Of a DNA stretch of 64,000 nt, positions 51,105-59,540 are shown in pieces. A model generated the notes under the pieces. The model was not told the origin of the DNA. It saw nothing but the letters and a program-made list of their open reading frames with translations, and did not search any database. Each line of letters opens with the position of its first letter. The stretch's first letter is position 1. The position numbers and the translations under genes were made by a program. The DNA is from JACDAN01 sp963827705 (GTDB lineage Bacteria > Actinomycetota > Thermoleophilia > Gaiellales > Gaiellaceae), in NCBI GenBank assembly GCA_963827705.1, contig CAWHBN010000022.1, positions 212,565 to 276,564 of the forward strand. Reading direction: 5' to 3'.

Positions 51105-51216
51105 AGTGACATCACTGGGACTGGTCCGAGCGGACACGTTTGAGCCGAAACGTGCGCTGCGAGTGACGTGATCCTGGAGCCACGTCCGTCGCAGACACGC
51201 CCAAGTGACTGTCACT
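51105..51216. repeat. Cluster of AGTGAC-type palindromes and a hairpin
   Basis: In the 172-base gap between converging genes lie AGTGACATCACT (51105-51116), a perfect 7-bp hairpin CACGTTT/AAACGTG (51135-51154, loop GAGCCG), a degenerate AGTGACGTGATCCT (51162-51175) and AGTGACTGTCACT (51204-51216). The consensus extends to CC-N-AGTGAC(A/T)GTCACT-N-GG. No U-run makes any of them a clear terminator. Confidence 0.65.
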
Positions 51217-51253
51217 GGGACGCGTCGCCTTGGGCCACGGCCTGTTGAGGAGC

Positions 51254-52682
51254 CTAGCGGGCCGTGACTTCGTTCACGTGCTTGGAGCCGGAGTCGAGCT
51301 CGGTGATCCAGACGAGGAAGTAGCGCGCCTCGGCGTTCTCGAGCGTATACCGGTGGCGGCTCTGGATCGTCCGTGACTGCGACACCGGTTCCCACGGGCC
51401 ATCGGGACTGTCGCCTGCGTGGATCTCCGCGGTGAATCCCGGCGTGTCGGTGGTCACCGTCATCGTCTTCGGCTCCACCGTGTCTCCGGCGTCGAGGACG
51501 AGCCCGACACCGGGCTTGTTGAGTCCGGAGCGGTAGCTCTCGGTCGACCAGAACGTCGACAGGTCGCCGTCGGTTGCCAGGCCGGCCTCGTCGTCGTGCT
51601 CGGCGTCGTCGCCGGGCGGTGGATCGTAGGCCCCGACGCCCCTCAGCGGGATCGGCTGTGTGGGCGCCGCCTGTGGATCCTCGTCACCGTCGCGAAGCGC
51701 CACCGTGCCGAACGCGGCCAGCGCTGCGACCGCGAGCACCACCAGCACGGCGGCGATCGGCCAGAGAACACCTAAGCGTCGCTTCCGCCGCCGAGGCTGC
51801 CGAGCCTCGCTTCGCGGCAACCGGCCGTCGCGAGATCATCGTCGCCTGCTCGGCGCCGGGGTCGAGCTCGGCGAGGCAGGTCTCGAGCTCGTCGACGAGC
51901 TCCTGCATGGAGGAGAACCGTTCGTCCGGCGACTTCGCCATCGCGCGCTCGACCGCCAGCGCCACTCGTGCGGGAAGGTCGGGGCGGCGCTCGAGCACCG
52001 GCGGCACCGGCTCGTTCACGTGCTTCAGCGCGACGGTGACGAACGTCTCGCCCTCGTACGGCACACCGCCGACGAGCAGCTCGTAGAGCACGACTCCCAG
52101 CGAGTACACGTCGGTCTGGGCATTGACGCGCTCGCCTCGCGCCTGCTCGGGCGCGATGTACTCGCTCGTTCCAAGGACGGTCCCCGTGACCGTCACGCCC
52201 TGGACGTCGACAGAGCGCGCGATCCCGAAGTCGGTCATCTTCGCCTGCCCGTCCGCGTTCATCAGCACGTTCTGAGGCTTCACGTCCCTGTGGATCAGCC
52301 CGCGCCCGTGCGCGAATGCCAGCGCCCTGGCCATCTGCAGCGCCAACAGGAGCGCGTCCCGGACCGGCATCGGGCCGGTCCGTTCGAGCCGTTGCTTGAG
52401 GTTCTCCCCCTCGACGTACTCGAAGACGATGAACTGGCGCCCCTCGTCCTCGCCGCGGTCGATGACGGTGACGATGTTCGGATGGCTGAGCTGCGCGACG
52501 GCGCGCGCCTCCCGCCGGAACCGCTCGACGTACTCCTCGTCCTCCGTGAAATGTGGGTGCAGGATCTTGACGGCGATCTGGCGGTCCAGGAGCCGGTCGT
52601 GCGCCTTGTAGACGCTCGACATGCCGCCTTTCCCGATCAGCTCGAGCAGCTCGTAGCGGCCGGCGATGACCTCCCCCTGCAT
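51254..52682 (-). CDS. Serine/threonine kinase with external sensor domain (frameshifted)
   Basis: The kinase domain (about 9-265) has IGKGGMSSVYKA, VKILHPHF, HRDVKPQNVLMN, DFGIAR and GTSEYIAPEQARG. Near 51790-51815 the frame changes. The other frame continues the basic juxtamembrane RRRKRRLG, a membrane helix (VLWPIAAVLVVLAVAALAAFG) and a β-rich outer domain with YDPPPGD, TDGDLSTFWSTESY and VGLVLDAGD, like discoidin-type carbohydrate-binding modules. One extra base explains it (1429 nt = 476 codons + 1). It is broken or an assembly error. TAACCT lies 7 bases before the ATG. Confidence 0.83.
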
Positions 52683-52703
52683 GGGGGTCAGGTTACTCGC
52701 GGA

Positions 52704-53147
52704 CTAAACCGGGTCTGCTGTTCGGGTCGCCACAGCAGGCTCACCGGGCGGCGTGCCGCGGAGCCCGAGCCAGCGCATGTCGCGGTAGGCGATGTACGCG
52801 GCGTAGACGAGCACGAACAGGGCGAAAAGACCATGCAGGCCGTGCACCCAGCCGCTTGCCGGATCTTCGTCGGGCGGTGAGAGGAAGATCTGGATCGTGC
52901 CGAAGACGAAGAGCCCGAAGTTGACCGCGATCCAGCCCCACATGCGCCAGAACGCGACGAGCGCGGAGAGGAAGACGATCAGCTCCGAGCCGTGGACAAT
53001 CAGGCCGCCGACGAAGCCATGGAGATCCAATGCCGTGTCCCCGGCTCCGGTGAAGTACGCAGCGATGAGGTAGGCCTGGACGAAGACGCCGACCACGATG
53101 ATCGACGCAAAGACGAGGTTCACCCACGTGGCCGCACGGTTCCTCAC
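52704..53147 (-). CDS. Four-helix membrane protein (DUF6220-like)
   Basis: A 147-residue protein with four predicted membrane helices. Hydrophobic segments include LVFASIIVVGVFVQAYLIAAYF and GLFALFVLVYAAYIAY. Histidines inside or at the edge of helices (LDLHGFVGGLIVHGSELIVF, VHGLHGLF) recall small heme-binding membrane proteins. I think it is DUF6220-like but am not certain. GTG start, with TAAGCT 8 bases upstream. It lies between the kinase and aminotransferase genes on the same strand. Confidence 0.7.
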   Translation of the reverse strand: MRNRAATWVNLVFASIIVVGVFVQAYLIAAYFTGAGDTALDLHGFVGGLIVHGSELIVFLSALVAFWRMWGWIAVNFGLFVFGTIQIFLSPPDEDPASGWVHGLHGLFALFVLVYAAYIAYRDMRWLGLRGTPPGEPAVATRTADPV

Positions 53148-53163
53148 GCACGGCGAGCTTAAC

Positions 53164-54489
53164 TCAGTCGGAGGACAGCGTTCCTTCCAACGCTTGCTCC
53201 CATACGCCGAGCGCCTCGTCGAGCTCGGCGTCGGTGAGCGTCAGCGGCGCGAGCACCCGGATGCAGTTCGAGTAGATGCCCGACTTCAGCAACAGGAGGC
53301 CGTTACGGACCGCTTCCTCCACGATCGCCGTCGCCGTGTCCGCATCCGGCTCCTGCGTCCCGCGGTCACGCACGAGCTCGATCGCGAGCATGGCGCCGAG
53401 GCCGCGAACGTCGCCGATCTGCGGGAACCGCTCCTTCCAGCCCTCCATGCGCGTGCGCATCGCGTCGCCGAGGACCGTCGCCCGGGCACAGAGGTTCTCC
53501 TCCTCGATCACGTCGAGCACCGCGTGGGCGGCGGCCTGCGCGACCGGGTTCCCGACGTAGGTTCCGCCGATCGCGGAGTCGCCCGGCGCGTCCATGATCT
53601 CCGCCTTCCCGATCACGCCGGAGAGCGGCAGGCCCATCGCGATCGACTTCGCGACGGTGATCAGGTCGGGCTCGATGCCGTAGTGCTCGATCGCGAAGAG
53701 CTTTCCCGTGCGCCCGAACCCGGTCTGCACCTCGTCCACGACCATGACGATCCCGTGCTCGTCGCAGATCCTTCGGACACCCTCCATGAACCCACGCGGC
53801 GCGACCACGAAGCCGCCTTCGCCCTGGACGGGCTCGATCACGATCGCCGCGACCGTCTCGGCGGCGACCTGCGTCACGAGCGCGCGCTCGAGCGCGGCCA
53901 GCGCCGTCTCCCAGTCGGGCCCGCGGTAGTCGTTCGGGAACGGCACGCGGTAGACCTCGGGCGCAAACGGGCCGAGGCCGGCCTTGTACGGGTGCGTCTT
54001 CGAGGTGAGCGAGAGGCTGAGCAGCGTCCTACCGTGGAAGCCGCCCTCGAAGCCGATCACTGCCGGCCGTCCGGTGTGCGACCGGGCGAACTTGACCGCG
54101 TTCTCGACCGCCTCGGTTCCCGCATTGAAGAACGCCGCTCTTGCGTCCGAGATCGGCGCCAGCTCGCAAAGACGCTCCGCGAGCCGGACGTAGGTTTCGT
54201 ACGGCACGATCGTGAAATCCGTGTGGCTGAACCGCTCGAGCTGCTCCTGCGCCGCCTCGACAACCCGCGGATGCGAGTGCCCGACGTTCAGGCAGCCGAC
54301 GCCGCCCGTGAAGTCGATGAAGGTGTTCCCATCGACGTCGGTGAGTGTCGCGCCCAGCCCGCGCTCGATCACGACGGGGATGTAGATGGAGAGGGGGTCG
54401 GCGACCACGCGCTCCTTGCGCTCGAGGATCTCGCGGGAGCGGGGCCCCGGGATGTCGGTGCGCAGCTCGATGGTCTTGGTCGTCGCCAT
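53164..54489 (-). CDS. gabT: Class III aminotransferase, 4-aminobutyrate type
   Basis: A 441-residue PLP enzyme of the GABA/ornithine aminotransferase group. Features are DFTGGVGCLNVGHSHPRVVEA, FNAGTEAVENAVKFAR, HGRTLLSLSLTSKTHPYKAG, the VVDEVQTGFGRTGKLFA motif and the PLP lysine in TVAKSIAMGLPLSGV. The match to actinobacterial GabT is good, but other omega-amino acids are possible substrates. I start at ATG 54489 (MATTKTIEL). The gene diverges from a PNPOx-family gene. Confidence 0.88.
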   Translation of the reverse strand: MATTKTIELRTDIPGPRSREILERKERVVADPLSIYIPVVIERGLGATLTDVDGNTFIDFTGGVGCLNVGHSHPRVVEAAQEQLERFSHTDFTIVPYETYVRLAERLCELAPISDARAAFFNAGTEAVENAVKFARSHTGRPAVIGFEGGFHGRTLLSLSLTSKTHPYKAGLGPFAPEVYRVPFPNDYRGPDWETALAALERALVTQVAAETVAAIVIEPVQGEGGFVVAPRGFMEGVRRICDEHGIVMVVDEVQTGFGRTGKLFAIEHYGIEPDLITVAKSIAMGLPLSGVIGKAEIMDAPGDSAIGGTYVGNPVAQAAAHAVLDVIEEENLCARATVLGDAMRTRMEGWKERFPQIGDVRGLGAMLAIELVRDRGTQEPDADTATAIVEEAVRNGLLLLKSGIYSNCIRVLAPLTLTDAELDEALGVWEQALEGTLSSD

Positions 54490-54496
54490 GGACGCG

Positions 54497-54545
54497 ACGA
54501 TAGCGGAGTAATCGGCCGCTGTGAATAGTGAATAATCCGTATTCA
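54497..54545. promoter_or_regulatory. gabT promoter and inverted-repeat operator
   Basis: On the minus strand TTCACA (54525-54520) and TATCGT (54502-54497), 17 bases apart, form a good promoter. Its start point would be at the gabT ATG. Upstream lies TGAATA-N5-TATTCA (54529-54545), a 6-bp inverted repeat reaching the first base of the opposite gene's ATG, plus a direct GTGAATA repeat (54521-54534). A shared regulator of both genes is plausible. Confidence 0.5.
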
Positions 54546-55159
54546 TGAGCGAGCCGGACGGGACCCTTCGGCGGGTCGACCTCGACCCGGATCCAGCCGC
54601 TCAGTTCCGGCGCTGGTACGGCGACGCGGAAGCCGTGGCCGACATGCCCGAGGCGGTCGCGCTCGCAACTGCCGACACCGAGGGGCTCCCATCGGTCCGG
54701 ATGGTGCTCGCCAAGGGCCTCGACGACCGGGGCTTCAAGTTCCACACCGGCCACGGCAGCCGAAAGGCGCGCGAGCTCGCCGCGACCGGCCGAGGGGCGC
54801 TTCTCTTCTACTGGGCACCGCTCGGTCGCCAAGTGCGCGTCGAAGGGCCGGTCGAGCGGGTGCAAGACGACGAGTCCGAGCAGTACTTCCGTACCCGGCC
54901 GCGCGGCGGCCAGATCGCCGCCTGGGCCTCCAGCCAGAGCGAGGTGATCGGATCGCGGGACGAGCTCGACGCGCGGGTCCGGAAGTTCGAGCGCGAGTTC
55001 GAGGGGAAGGACGTCCCGCTCCCGCCGCACTGGGGCGGCTACCGCTTGGAGCCGGAGACCTGGGAGTTCTGGCAGCACCGCGACAGCCGCCTGCACGATC
55101 GCTTCCGCTACTCCCGCCAAGATGGTGGGGGATGGACGATCGAGCGCCTCGCCCCCTAA
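54545..55159 (+). CDS. pdxH: Pyridoxamine 5'-phosphate oxidase
   Basis: A 204-residue FMN-dependent oxidase that makes pyridoxal 5'-phosphate. Family motifs are PSVRMVLAKGLDDRGFKFHT, SRKARELAATGRGALLFYW, RQVRVEGPVERV, ASSQSEVIGSRDEL and the C-terminal PETWEFWQHRDSRLHDRFRY. It is divergent from a PLP-dependent aminotransferase gene with only 55 bases between, which fits a PLP theme. No ribosome site is visible. Confidence 0.92.
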   Translation: MSEPDGTLRRVDLDPDPAAQFRRWYGDAEAVADMPEAVALATADTEGLPSVRMVLAKGLDDRGFKFHTGHGSRKARELAATGRGALLFYWAPLGRQVRVEGPVERVQDDESEQYFRTRPRGGQIAAWASSQSEVIGSRDELDARVRKFEREFEGKDVPLPPHWGGYRLEPETWEFWQHRDSRLHDRFRYSRQDGGGWTIERLAP

Positions 55160-55185
55160 CCAGGAGGCTCCAACACGATGAGCCT

Positions 55186-55301
55186 TGTGCCGCCAGGCCG
55201 CGCTGGGCGGCGCGAGCCAGCGTCCTCAGTCGCGCCCATATTGCACATATGGGCACTCCCTGCGTCCTTGGCTCGCACCACCCATCGCACCCTGGCAACG
55301 A
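55186..55301 (+). repeat. Covarying structured element, copy B
   Basis: The second copy of the 9316-9435 element. Conserved blocks are the same. The helices are TGGG (55204-55207)/CCCA (55281-55284), GCGAGCCA (55212-55219)/TGGCTCGC (55269-55276) and apical CCCATAT (55235-55241)/ATATGGG (55247-55253). All differ from copy A in sequence but remain paired. It starts 26 bases after the pdxH stop and ends 9 bases before the dinB start. Confidence 0.75.
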
Positions 55302-55310
55302 AGTGTCACC

Positions 55311-56375
55311 GTGTTGAAGCCTCCGATCCTCGCGCACCTGGACCTCGACGCGTTCTTCGCGGCCGTCGAGGAGCTGGAGAACCCGGAGCTCCGCCGCAAG
55401 CCGCTCGTCGTCGGCGGCGACCCACGCGGCCGCGGCGTCGTGGCGACCGCGAACTACGTCGCGCGGCAGTTCGGCATCCACTCGGCGATGAGCTGCGCCG
55501 AGGCGCTTCGCCGCTGCCCGCACGCAGTCTTCGTCCGGCCGCGGCACCGGACGTACTCGGACTACTCGAAGGAGGTCTGGAGCACGGTTCGCCAGGTCGT
55601 CCCGACCGTCGAACGGACCGGCCTCGACGAGGGCTACCTGGACGTCGGCGAGGTGGCCGCCGACTTCAACGAGGCCCGCGCAGTCGCCGAGGCGGTGCAG
55701 ACGGCGGTGCGCGGCGCTACGAGCCTCACCTGCTCCCTCGGTGTGGCGACCACCAAGGTGGTCGCGAAGGTTGCGAGCGACCGGCGGAAGCCGGGCGGCC
55801 TCGTCGTCGTCCTCCCGGGCAGGGAGGCGGCGTTCCTCGCACCGTTCGAGATCCGCCTGCTGCCGGGCGTTGGGCCGCGGTCGGAGGCCCGCCTCCGCGC
55901 CGTCGGTATCGAGACGATCGGCGCGCTCGCCGGCCTCTCCGACGAGCGGCTGAGGCAGCTCCTGCCCGGCAAGGTCGGGACCTTCCTCCGCGACCGCGCT
56001 CGCGGGATCGATCCGCGCGGGCTCGAGCTCCAGACACAACGGGTCTCGATCAGCCACGAAGAGACCTTCGAGCGGGACATCGCCGACGTGGAGCAGCTGC
56101 GGGACGAGCTCCGCCGGATGTCCGCATCGCTGGCTGAGTACCTGCGCCGCAAGGGCGAGACGGCACGCACCGTGACGACGAAGGTGCGCTACCCGGACTT
56201 CGCGATTCGGAGCCGCTCGACGAGCATCGCGGTCGGCACCGACGACGCGGACCGCATCGCCGAGCTTGCCTGCGCGCTCCTCGACCGGGCGCTCGCCGAC
56301 CGGCCCGGAGCGCTCCGGCTCGTAGGGGTCGGGCTCTCCGGCCTCGAGTCGCATCGGCAGCTGACCCTCGTCTAG
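55311..56375 (+). CDS. dinB: DNA polymerase IV (Y-family)
   Basis: A 354-residue translesion polymerase. The palm has metal aspartates in ILAHLDLDAFFAAVE and the GLDEGYLDVG motif. ATANYVARQFGIHSAMSCAEALRRCP is the fingers region, and FEIRLLPGVGPRSEARLRAVGI the helix-hairpin-helix. The little-finger domain ends HRQLTLV with no clear beta-clamp motif. I choose GTG 55311 (MLKPPILAHLD); the frame is open upstream through the repeat element. No ribosome site is visible. Confidence 0.9.
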   Translation: MLKPPILAHLDLDAFFAAVEELENPELRRKPLVVGGDPRGRGVVATANYVARQFGIHSAMSCAEALRRCPHAVFVRPRHRTYSDYSKEVWSTVRQVVPTVERTGLDEGYLDVGEVAADFNEARAVAEAVQTAVRGATSLTCSLGVATTKVVAKVASDRRKPGGLVVVLPGREAAFLAPFEIRLLPGVGPRSEARLRAVGIETIGALAGLSDERLRQLLPGKVGTFLRDRARGIDPRGLELQTQRVSISHEETFERDIADVEQLRDELRRMSASLAEYLRRKGETARTVTTKVRYPDFAIRSRSTSIAVGTDDADRIAELACALLDRALADRPGALRLVGVGLSGLESHRQLTLV

Positions 56376-56388
56376 TAGGTTCCGGCCG

Positions 56389-57270
56389 ATGGCAGCCGAG
56401 CCCACGACGAAGCCGGCAGCCGCCGCGGGCACCGTCACCCTCGGCGACCTGACGGTCAATCGCATGGGCTTCGGTGCCATGCGGCTGACCGGCAGCGGCG
56501 TGTGGGGCGATCCGCCCGACCGCGAGGGCGCCAAGGCCGTGATTCGGCGCGCCGTTGAGCTCGGTGTGACGCTGATCGACACCGCTGCGTCGTACGGGCC
56601 CGAGGTGAACGAGGAGCTGATCGCCGAGACGCTTCACCCGTATCCCGAGGGCCTCGTGGTCGCGACGAAGGGCGGCTTGACGCGCCCCGGACCCGGGCGC
56701 TGGCAGCCGGACGGCCGGCCGGAGACGCTCCGCGAGTCGCTCGAGGGCAGCCTCCGCCGGCTCCGGCTCGATCGGATCGACCTCTACCAGCTGCACTCGG
56801 TCGACTCCCAGGTGCCGCTGGAGGAGTCCGTCGGTGCGCTCGCGGAGCTCCAGCGACAGGGAAAGATCCGGCACGTCGGCCTCTCGAACGTCGACGCCCG
56901 GCAGCTGGCGACCGCGCAGGGGATCGTCCCGGTCGTCTCGGTCCAGAACCGCTACAACGTCGGCGACCGCTACTCGGACCGCGTGCTCGACGCGTGCGAG
57001 CAGGCGGGGATCGCGTTCCTGCCCTGGTTCCCGCTCGGGTTGGGGGCGCTCGCCTCGGCAACGGGCCGGCTGGCGGAGATCGCGCGGAGCCACGGCGGGA
57101 CGCCGGCTCAGGTCGCGCTCGCCTGGCTGCTCCGGCGCTCCCCGGTGATGGCGCCCATCCCGGGAACCTCGTCGGTGGAGCATCTCGAGGAGGACCTGGC
57201 GGCGGCCGAGCTGGAGCTCACCGAAGCCGAGTTCGCCGGGCTCAGCCAGGCGGCCGAGTCCTCGCTCTGA
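56389..57270 (+). CDS. Aldo/keto reductase
   Basis: A 293-residue NADPH-dependent oxidoreductase. Catalytic-site phrases are LIDTAASYGPEVNEELIAE (Asp, Tyr), VVATKGGL (Lys) and YQLHSVD (His). The cofactor region is PIPGTSSVEHLEEDLAAAELELTEAEF. Substrate unknown, likely an aldehyde or ketone. It overlaps the dcd start by one base (TGATG). Confidence 0.92.
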   Translation: MAAEPTTKPAAAAGTVTLGDLTVNRMGFGAMRLTGSGVWGDPPDREGAKAVIRRAVELGVTLIDTAASYGPEVNEELIAETLHPYPEGLVVATKGGLTRPGPGRWQPDGRPETLRESLEGSLRRLRLDRIDLYQLHSVDSQVPLEESVGALAELQRQGKIRHVGLSNVDARQLATAQGIVPVVSVQNRYNVGDRYSDRVLDACEQAGIAFLPWFPLGLGALASATGRLAEIARSHGGTPAQVALAWLLRRSPVMAPIPGTSSVEHLEEDLAAAELELTEAEFAGLSQAAESSL

Positions 57271-57845
57271 TGGTCCTCTCCGACCGCACGATCCGCCGCT
57301 TGCTCGAGGAGGGTCGCATCGAGATCGAGCCCTACGACGCGTCCCTGCTCCAGCCGTCCAGCGTCGATGTTCGCGTCGACCGTTTCTTCCGCGTCTTCCA
57401 CAACGCGCGCTACCCGTACATCGACGTCAAGGAGCCGCAGGAGGAGCTCACCGAGCTCGTCGAGATCGACGAGGAGCGCCCGTTCATCCTCCACCCGGGC
57501 GAGTTCGTGCTCGCCTCGACCCTGGAGCGGATCCGGCTGCCGGACGATCTCGTCGCAAGGCTCGAAGGCAAGTCGAGCCTGGGCCGCCTCGGCCTGCTGA
57601 TCCACTCGACCGCGGGCTTCATCGACCCCGGCTGGGACGGCCACGTCACGTTGGAGCTCTCCAACGTCGCCAACCTCCCGATCACGATCTACTACGCCAT
57701 GAAGATCGGACAGCTCTCGTTCGTCCAGCTGACCGAGCCGGCCGAGTCACCGTACGGCTCCGGCGGCCTGGGCTCGAAGTACCAGGGCCAGCAGGGCCCG
57801 ACCCCGAGCCGGTACTACGAGAACTTCCGCGAACGCGTCCAATGA
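57270..57845 (+). CDS. dcd: dCTP deaminase
   Basis: A 191-residue trimeric enzyme converting dCTP to dUTP, or directly to dUMP in bifunctional homologues. Motifs are LLQPSSVDVRVDRFFRVF, RLEGKSSLGRLGLLIHSTAGFIDPGWDGHVTLELSN and the C-terminal SKYQGQQGPTPSRYYENF. The bifunctional activity of the mycobacterial relative cannot be assigned by eye. It is coupled to both neighbours by 1- and 4-base overlaps. Confidence 0.94.
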   Translation: MVLSDRTIRRLLEEGRIEIEPYDASLLQPSSVDVRVDRFFRVFHNARYPYIDVKEPQEELTELVEIDEERPFILHPGEFVLASTLERIRLPDDLVARLEGKSSLGRLGLLIHSTAGFIDPGWDGHVTLELSNVANLPITIYYAMKIGQLSFVQLTEPAESPYGSGGLGSKYQGQQGPTPSRYYENFRERVQ

Positions 57846-58732
57846 AGGTGCTCGTCACCGGGGCGACGGGGTTCGTCGGACCGGCGGTCGCGAACGCGAT
57901 CGTCGACGCGGGCCACGAGGTCCGGGTGCTGGAGCGCACGCCCGGCTCCTGGCGGAAGGCGGGGATCCGCTGCCAGGAAGCGGTTCAGGGAGACATGACC
58001 GACGCCGACACTCTGCGGCGAGCGGCCGCGGACCGGGAGGTCGTCGTCCACCTCGTCGCGATCCGCCAGGGCAAGCCGGAGCAGTTCCAGCGGATCATGG
58101 TCGAGGGCACGCGAAACCTGCTCGCCGCGAGCACCGGAGCCAAGCGCTTCGTCCTGATGAGCGCGCTCGGGACGACCGAGGAGACCAAGGATCTCGTTCC
58201 CTACTACGGCGCGAAGTGGCAGGAGGAGCTCGACGTGAAGGCGTCCGGCCTGGAGCACGTGATCTTCCGGCCGAGCTTCATCTTCGGGCGCGACGGCGGC
58301 ATCCTCCCCACGTTCCTGAAGCTTGCGAAGCTGGCGCCTGTCACCGGCGTCGTCGGCAGCGGCAAGCAGCGGATCCAGCCGATGTGGATCGACGATGTCG
58401 GCGCGTACTTCGCGGCCTCCGTCGACAAGCCCGAGGCGGCCGGCCAGACGTTCGAGCTCGGCGGGCCGGACGTCGTCGACTGGGACGAGCTCTGGCGCCG
58501 TATCCGCGCTGCGCTCGGGATCCGGCGGCGGCCGACGATGCACCTGCCGACCGGGCTGATGAAGATCCCGGCGACGCTGACCGAGCGCCTGCCGGGGAAC
58601 ATCCCGCTCACGCGCGACCTGCTCACCATGCTCGAGACGGGCGACAACGTCGTGTCAAACGACCTCGCGGTGCGCACGTTCGGCATCTCGCTCGTCCCGC
58701 TGGACGAGCAGATCCGCCGCGCGGCCGCTTGA
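57842..58732 (+). CDS. NAD(P)-binding NDUFA9-like SDR protein
   Basis: A 296-residue atypical short-chain dehydrogenase. Rossmann motif VLVTGATGFVGPAVANAIV lies at 3-21. FVLMSALGTTEETKDLVPYYGAKWQEE carries the YxxxK-like site, and FRPSFIFGRDGGILPTFLKL follows. It resembles NDUFA9 and ubiquinone-biosynthesis-associated reductases. Coupled to its neighbours; the following small genes (SRPBCC, F420-type) suggest a redox or lipid-quinone context. Confidence 0.85.
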   Translation: MKVLVTGATGFVGPAVANAIVDAGHEVRVLERTPGSWRKAGIRCQEAVQGDMTDADTLRRAAADREVVVHLVAIRQGKPEQFQRIMVEGTRNLLAASTGAKRFVLMSALGTTEETKDLVPYYGAKWQEELDVKASGLEHVIFRPSFIFGRDGGILPTFLKLAKLAPVTGVVGSGKQRIQPMWIDDVGAYFAASVDKPEAAGQTFELGGPDVVDWDELWRRIRAALGIRRRPTMHLPTGLMKIPATLTERLPGNIPLTRDLLTMLETGDNVVSNDLAVRTFGISLVPLDEQIRRAAA

Positions 58733-59142
58733 TCGCCGTGGAGCGGGCGGTCGCCGCGCCGCCCGAGCGCGTGTTCGACTTCCTCGCGGATCTCCGAAAC
58801 CACTGGCGGCTGGAGCGGCGGTTCCTGGAGCTGGACGAGCTCGGCGAGGACGGCGGGACGATCCGGTTGAAGGGGCCGCTGGGTCTGTCGCGGACGGTTC
58901 AGACGCGCGTCCTCGAGGCTGAGCGACCGTCGCGCGTCGCGGGCCGGGCCGATCTCCGCGGCGGCACCGTCGGGCTCGTCGCCTGGGACATCCGGCCGTC
59001 CGGCACGGGCTCGATCGTGCGCCTCTCGGCCGATGTTCCGGAGGCGTCCCCGTGGGACCGGCTCTTCCTCGCGCTCGGCGGGCGGGCCTGGTTCGAAGGT
59101 CTCTTCCGGCGAGCGCTCGAAAACCTCGACACTGTGGCATGA
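58729..59142 (+). CDS. SRPBCC-fold (START/PYR-like) protein
   Basis: A 137-residue lipid- or ligand-binding fold. It starts VERAVAAPPERVFDFLADLRNHW with the typical first strand and helix, continues with WDIRPSGTGSIVRLSADV, and ends in a long helix (LFRRALENLD). The start is TTG 58729, overlapping the upstream TGA (TTGA); GTG 58738 is an alternative. Ligand unknown. Confidence 0.75.
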   Translation: MIAVERAVAAPPERVFDFLADLRNHWRLERRFLELDELGEDGGTIRLKGPLGLSRTVQTRVLEAERPSRVAGRADLRGGTVGLVAWDIRPSGTGSIVRLSADVPEASPWDRLFLALGGRAWFEGLFRRALENLDTVA

Positions 59143-59540
59143 GCAAACGGCGCTTCACCACCGCGCTCTCGCGCTATGTCGTCAACCCGGTCGTGAAGCT
59201 CGCTGTGCGCCTGCGGCTGGTCCGCCGGTGGGCGATCCTCGAGACCCGCGGGCGGAAGACCGGCCTGACGCGGCAGAACCCGGTCGGGAACGGGCTCGCC
59301 GGCAACACGTTCTGGATCGTCGCCGAGCACGGGCGCAAGGCCGGCTATGTCCGGAACATCGCGGCCGACCCGCGCGTTCGCGTTTTCGTCGGCGGGCGCT
59401 GGCGGACGGGGACGGCTCAAGCGCTGCCCGACGACGATCCCCTCGAGCGGCAGCGCTCTCTCTCCGCTTTCAACGCGCGCGTCGTCCGGCTGATGGGCAC
59501 CGAGCTGATGACGGTGCGGATCGACCTCGATCCGGAGTGA
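59139..59540 (+). CDS. Deazaflavin (F420)-dependent nitroreductase family protein
   Basis: A 133-residue Ddn-like split β-barrel protein. Typical phrases are WAILETRGRKTGLTRQNPVGNGL, WIVAEHGRKAGYVRNIAADPRVRVFVGGRWRTG and DPLERQRSL. Family members reduce quinones or nitro compounds with F420H2. The start is ATG 59139, overlapping the previous stop. It converges with the transketolase gene with no gap. Confidence 0.85.
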   Translation: MSKRRFTTALSRYVVNPVVKLAVRLRLVRRWAILETRGRKTGLTRQNPVGNGLAGNTFWIVAEHGRKAGYVRNIAADPRVRVFVGGRWRTGTAQALPDDDPLERQRSLSAFNARVVRLMGTELMTVRIDLDPE

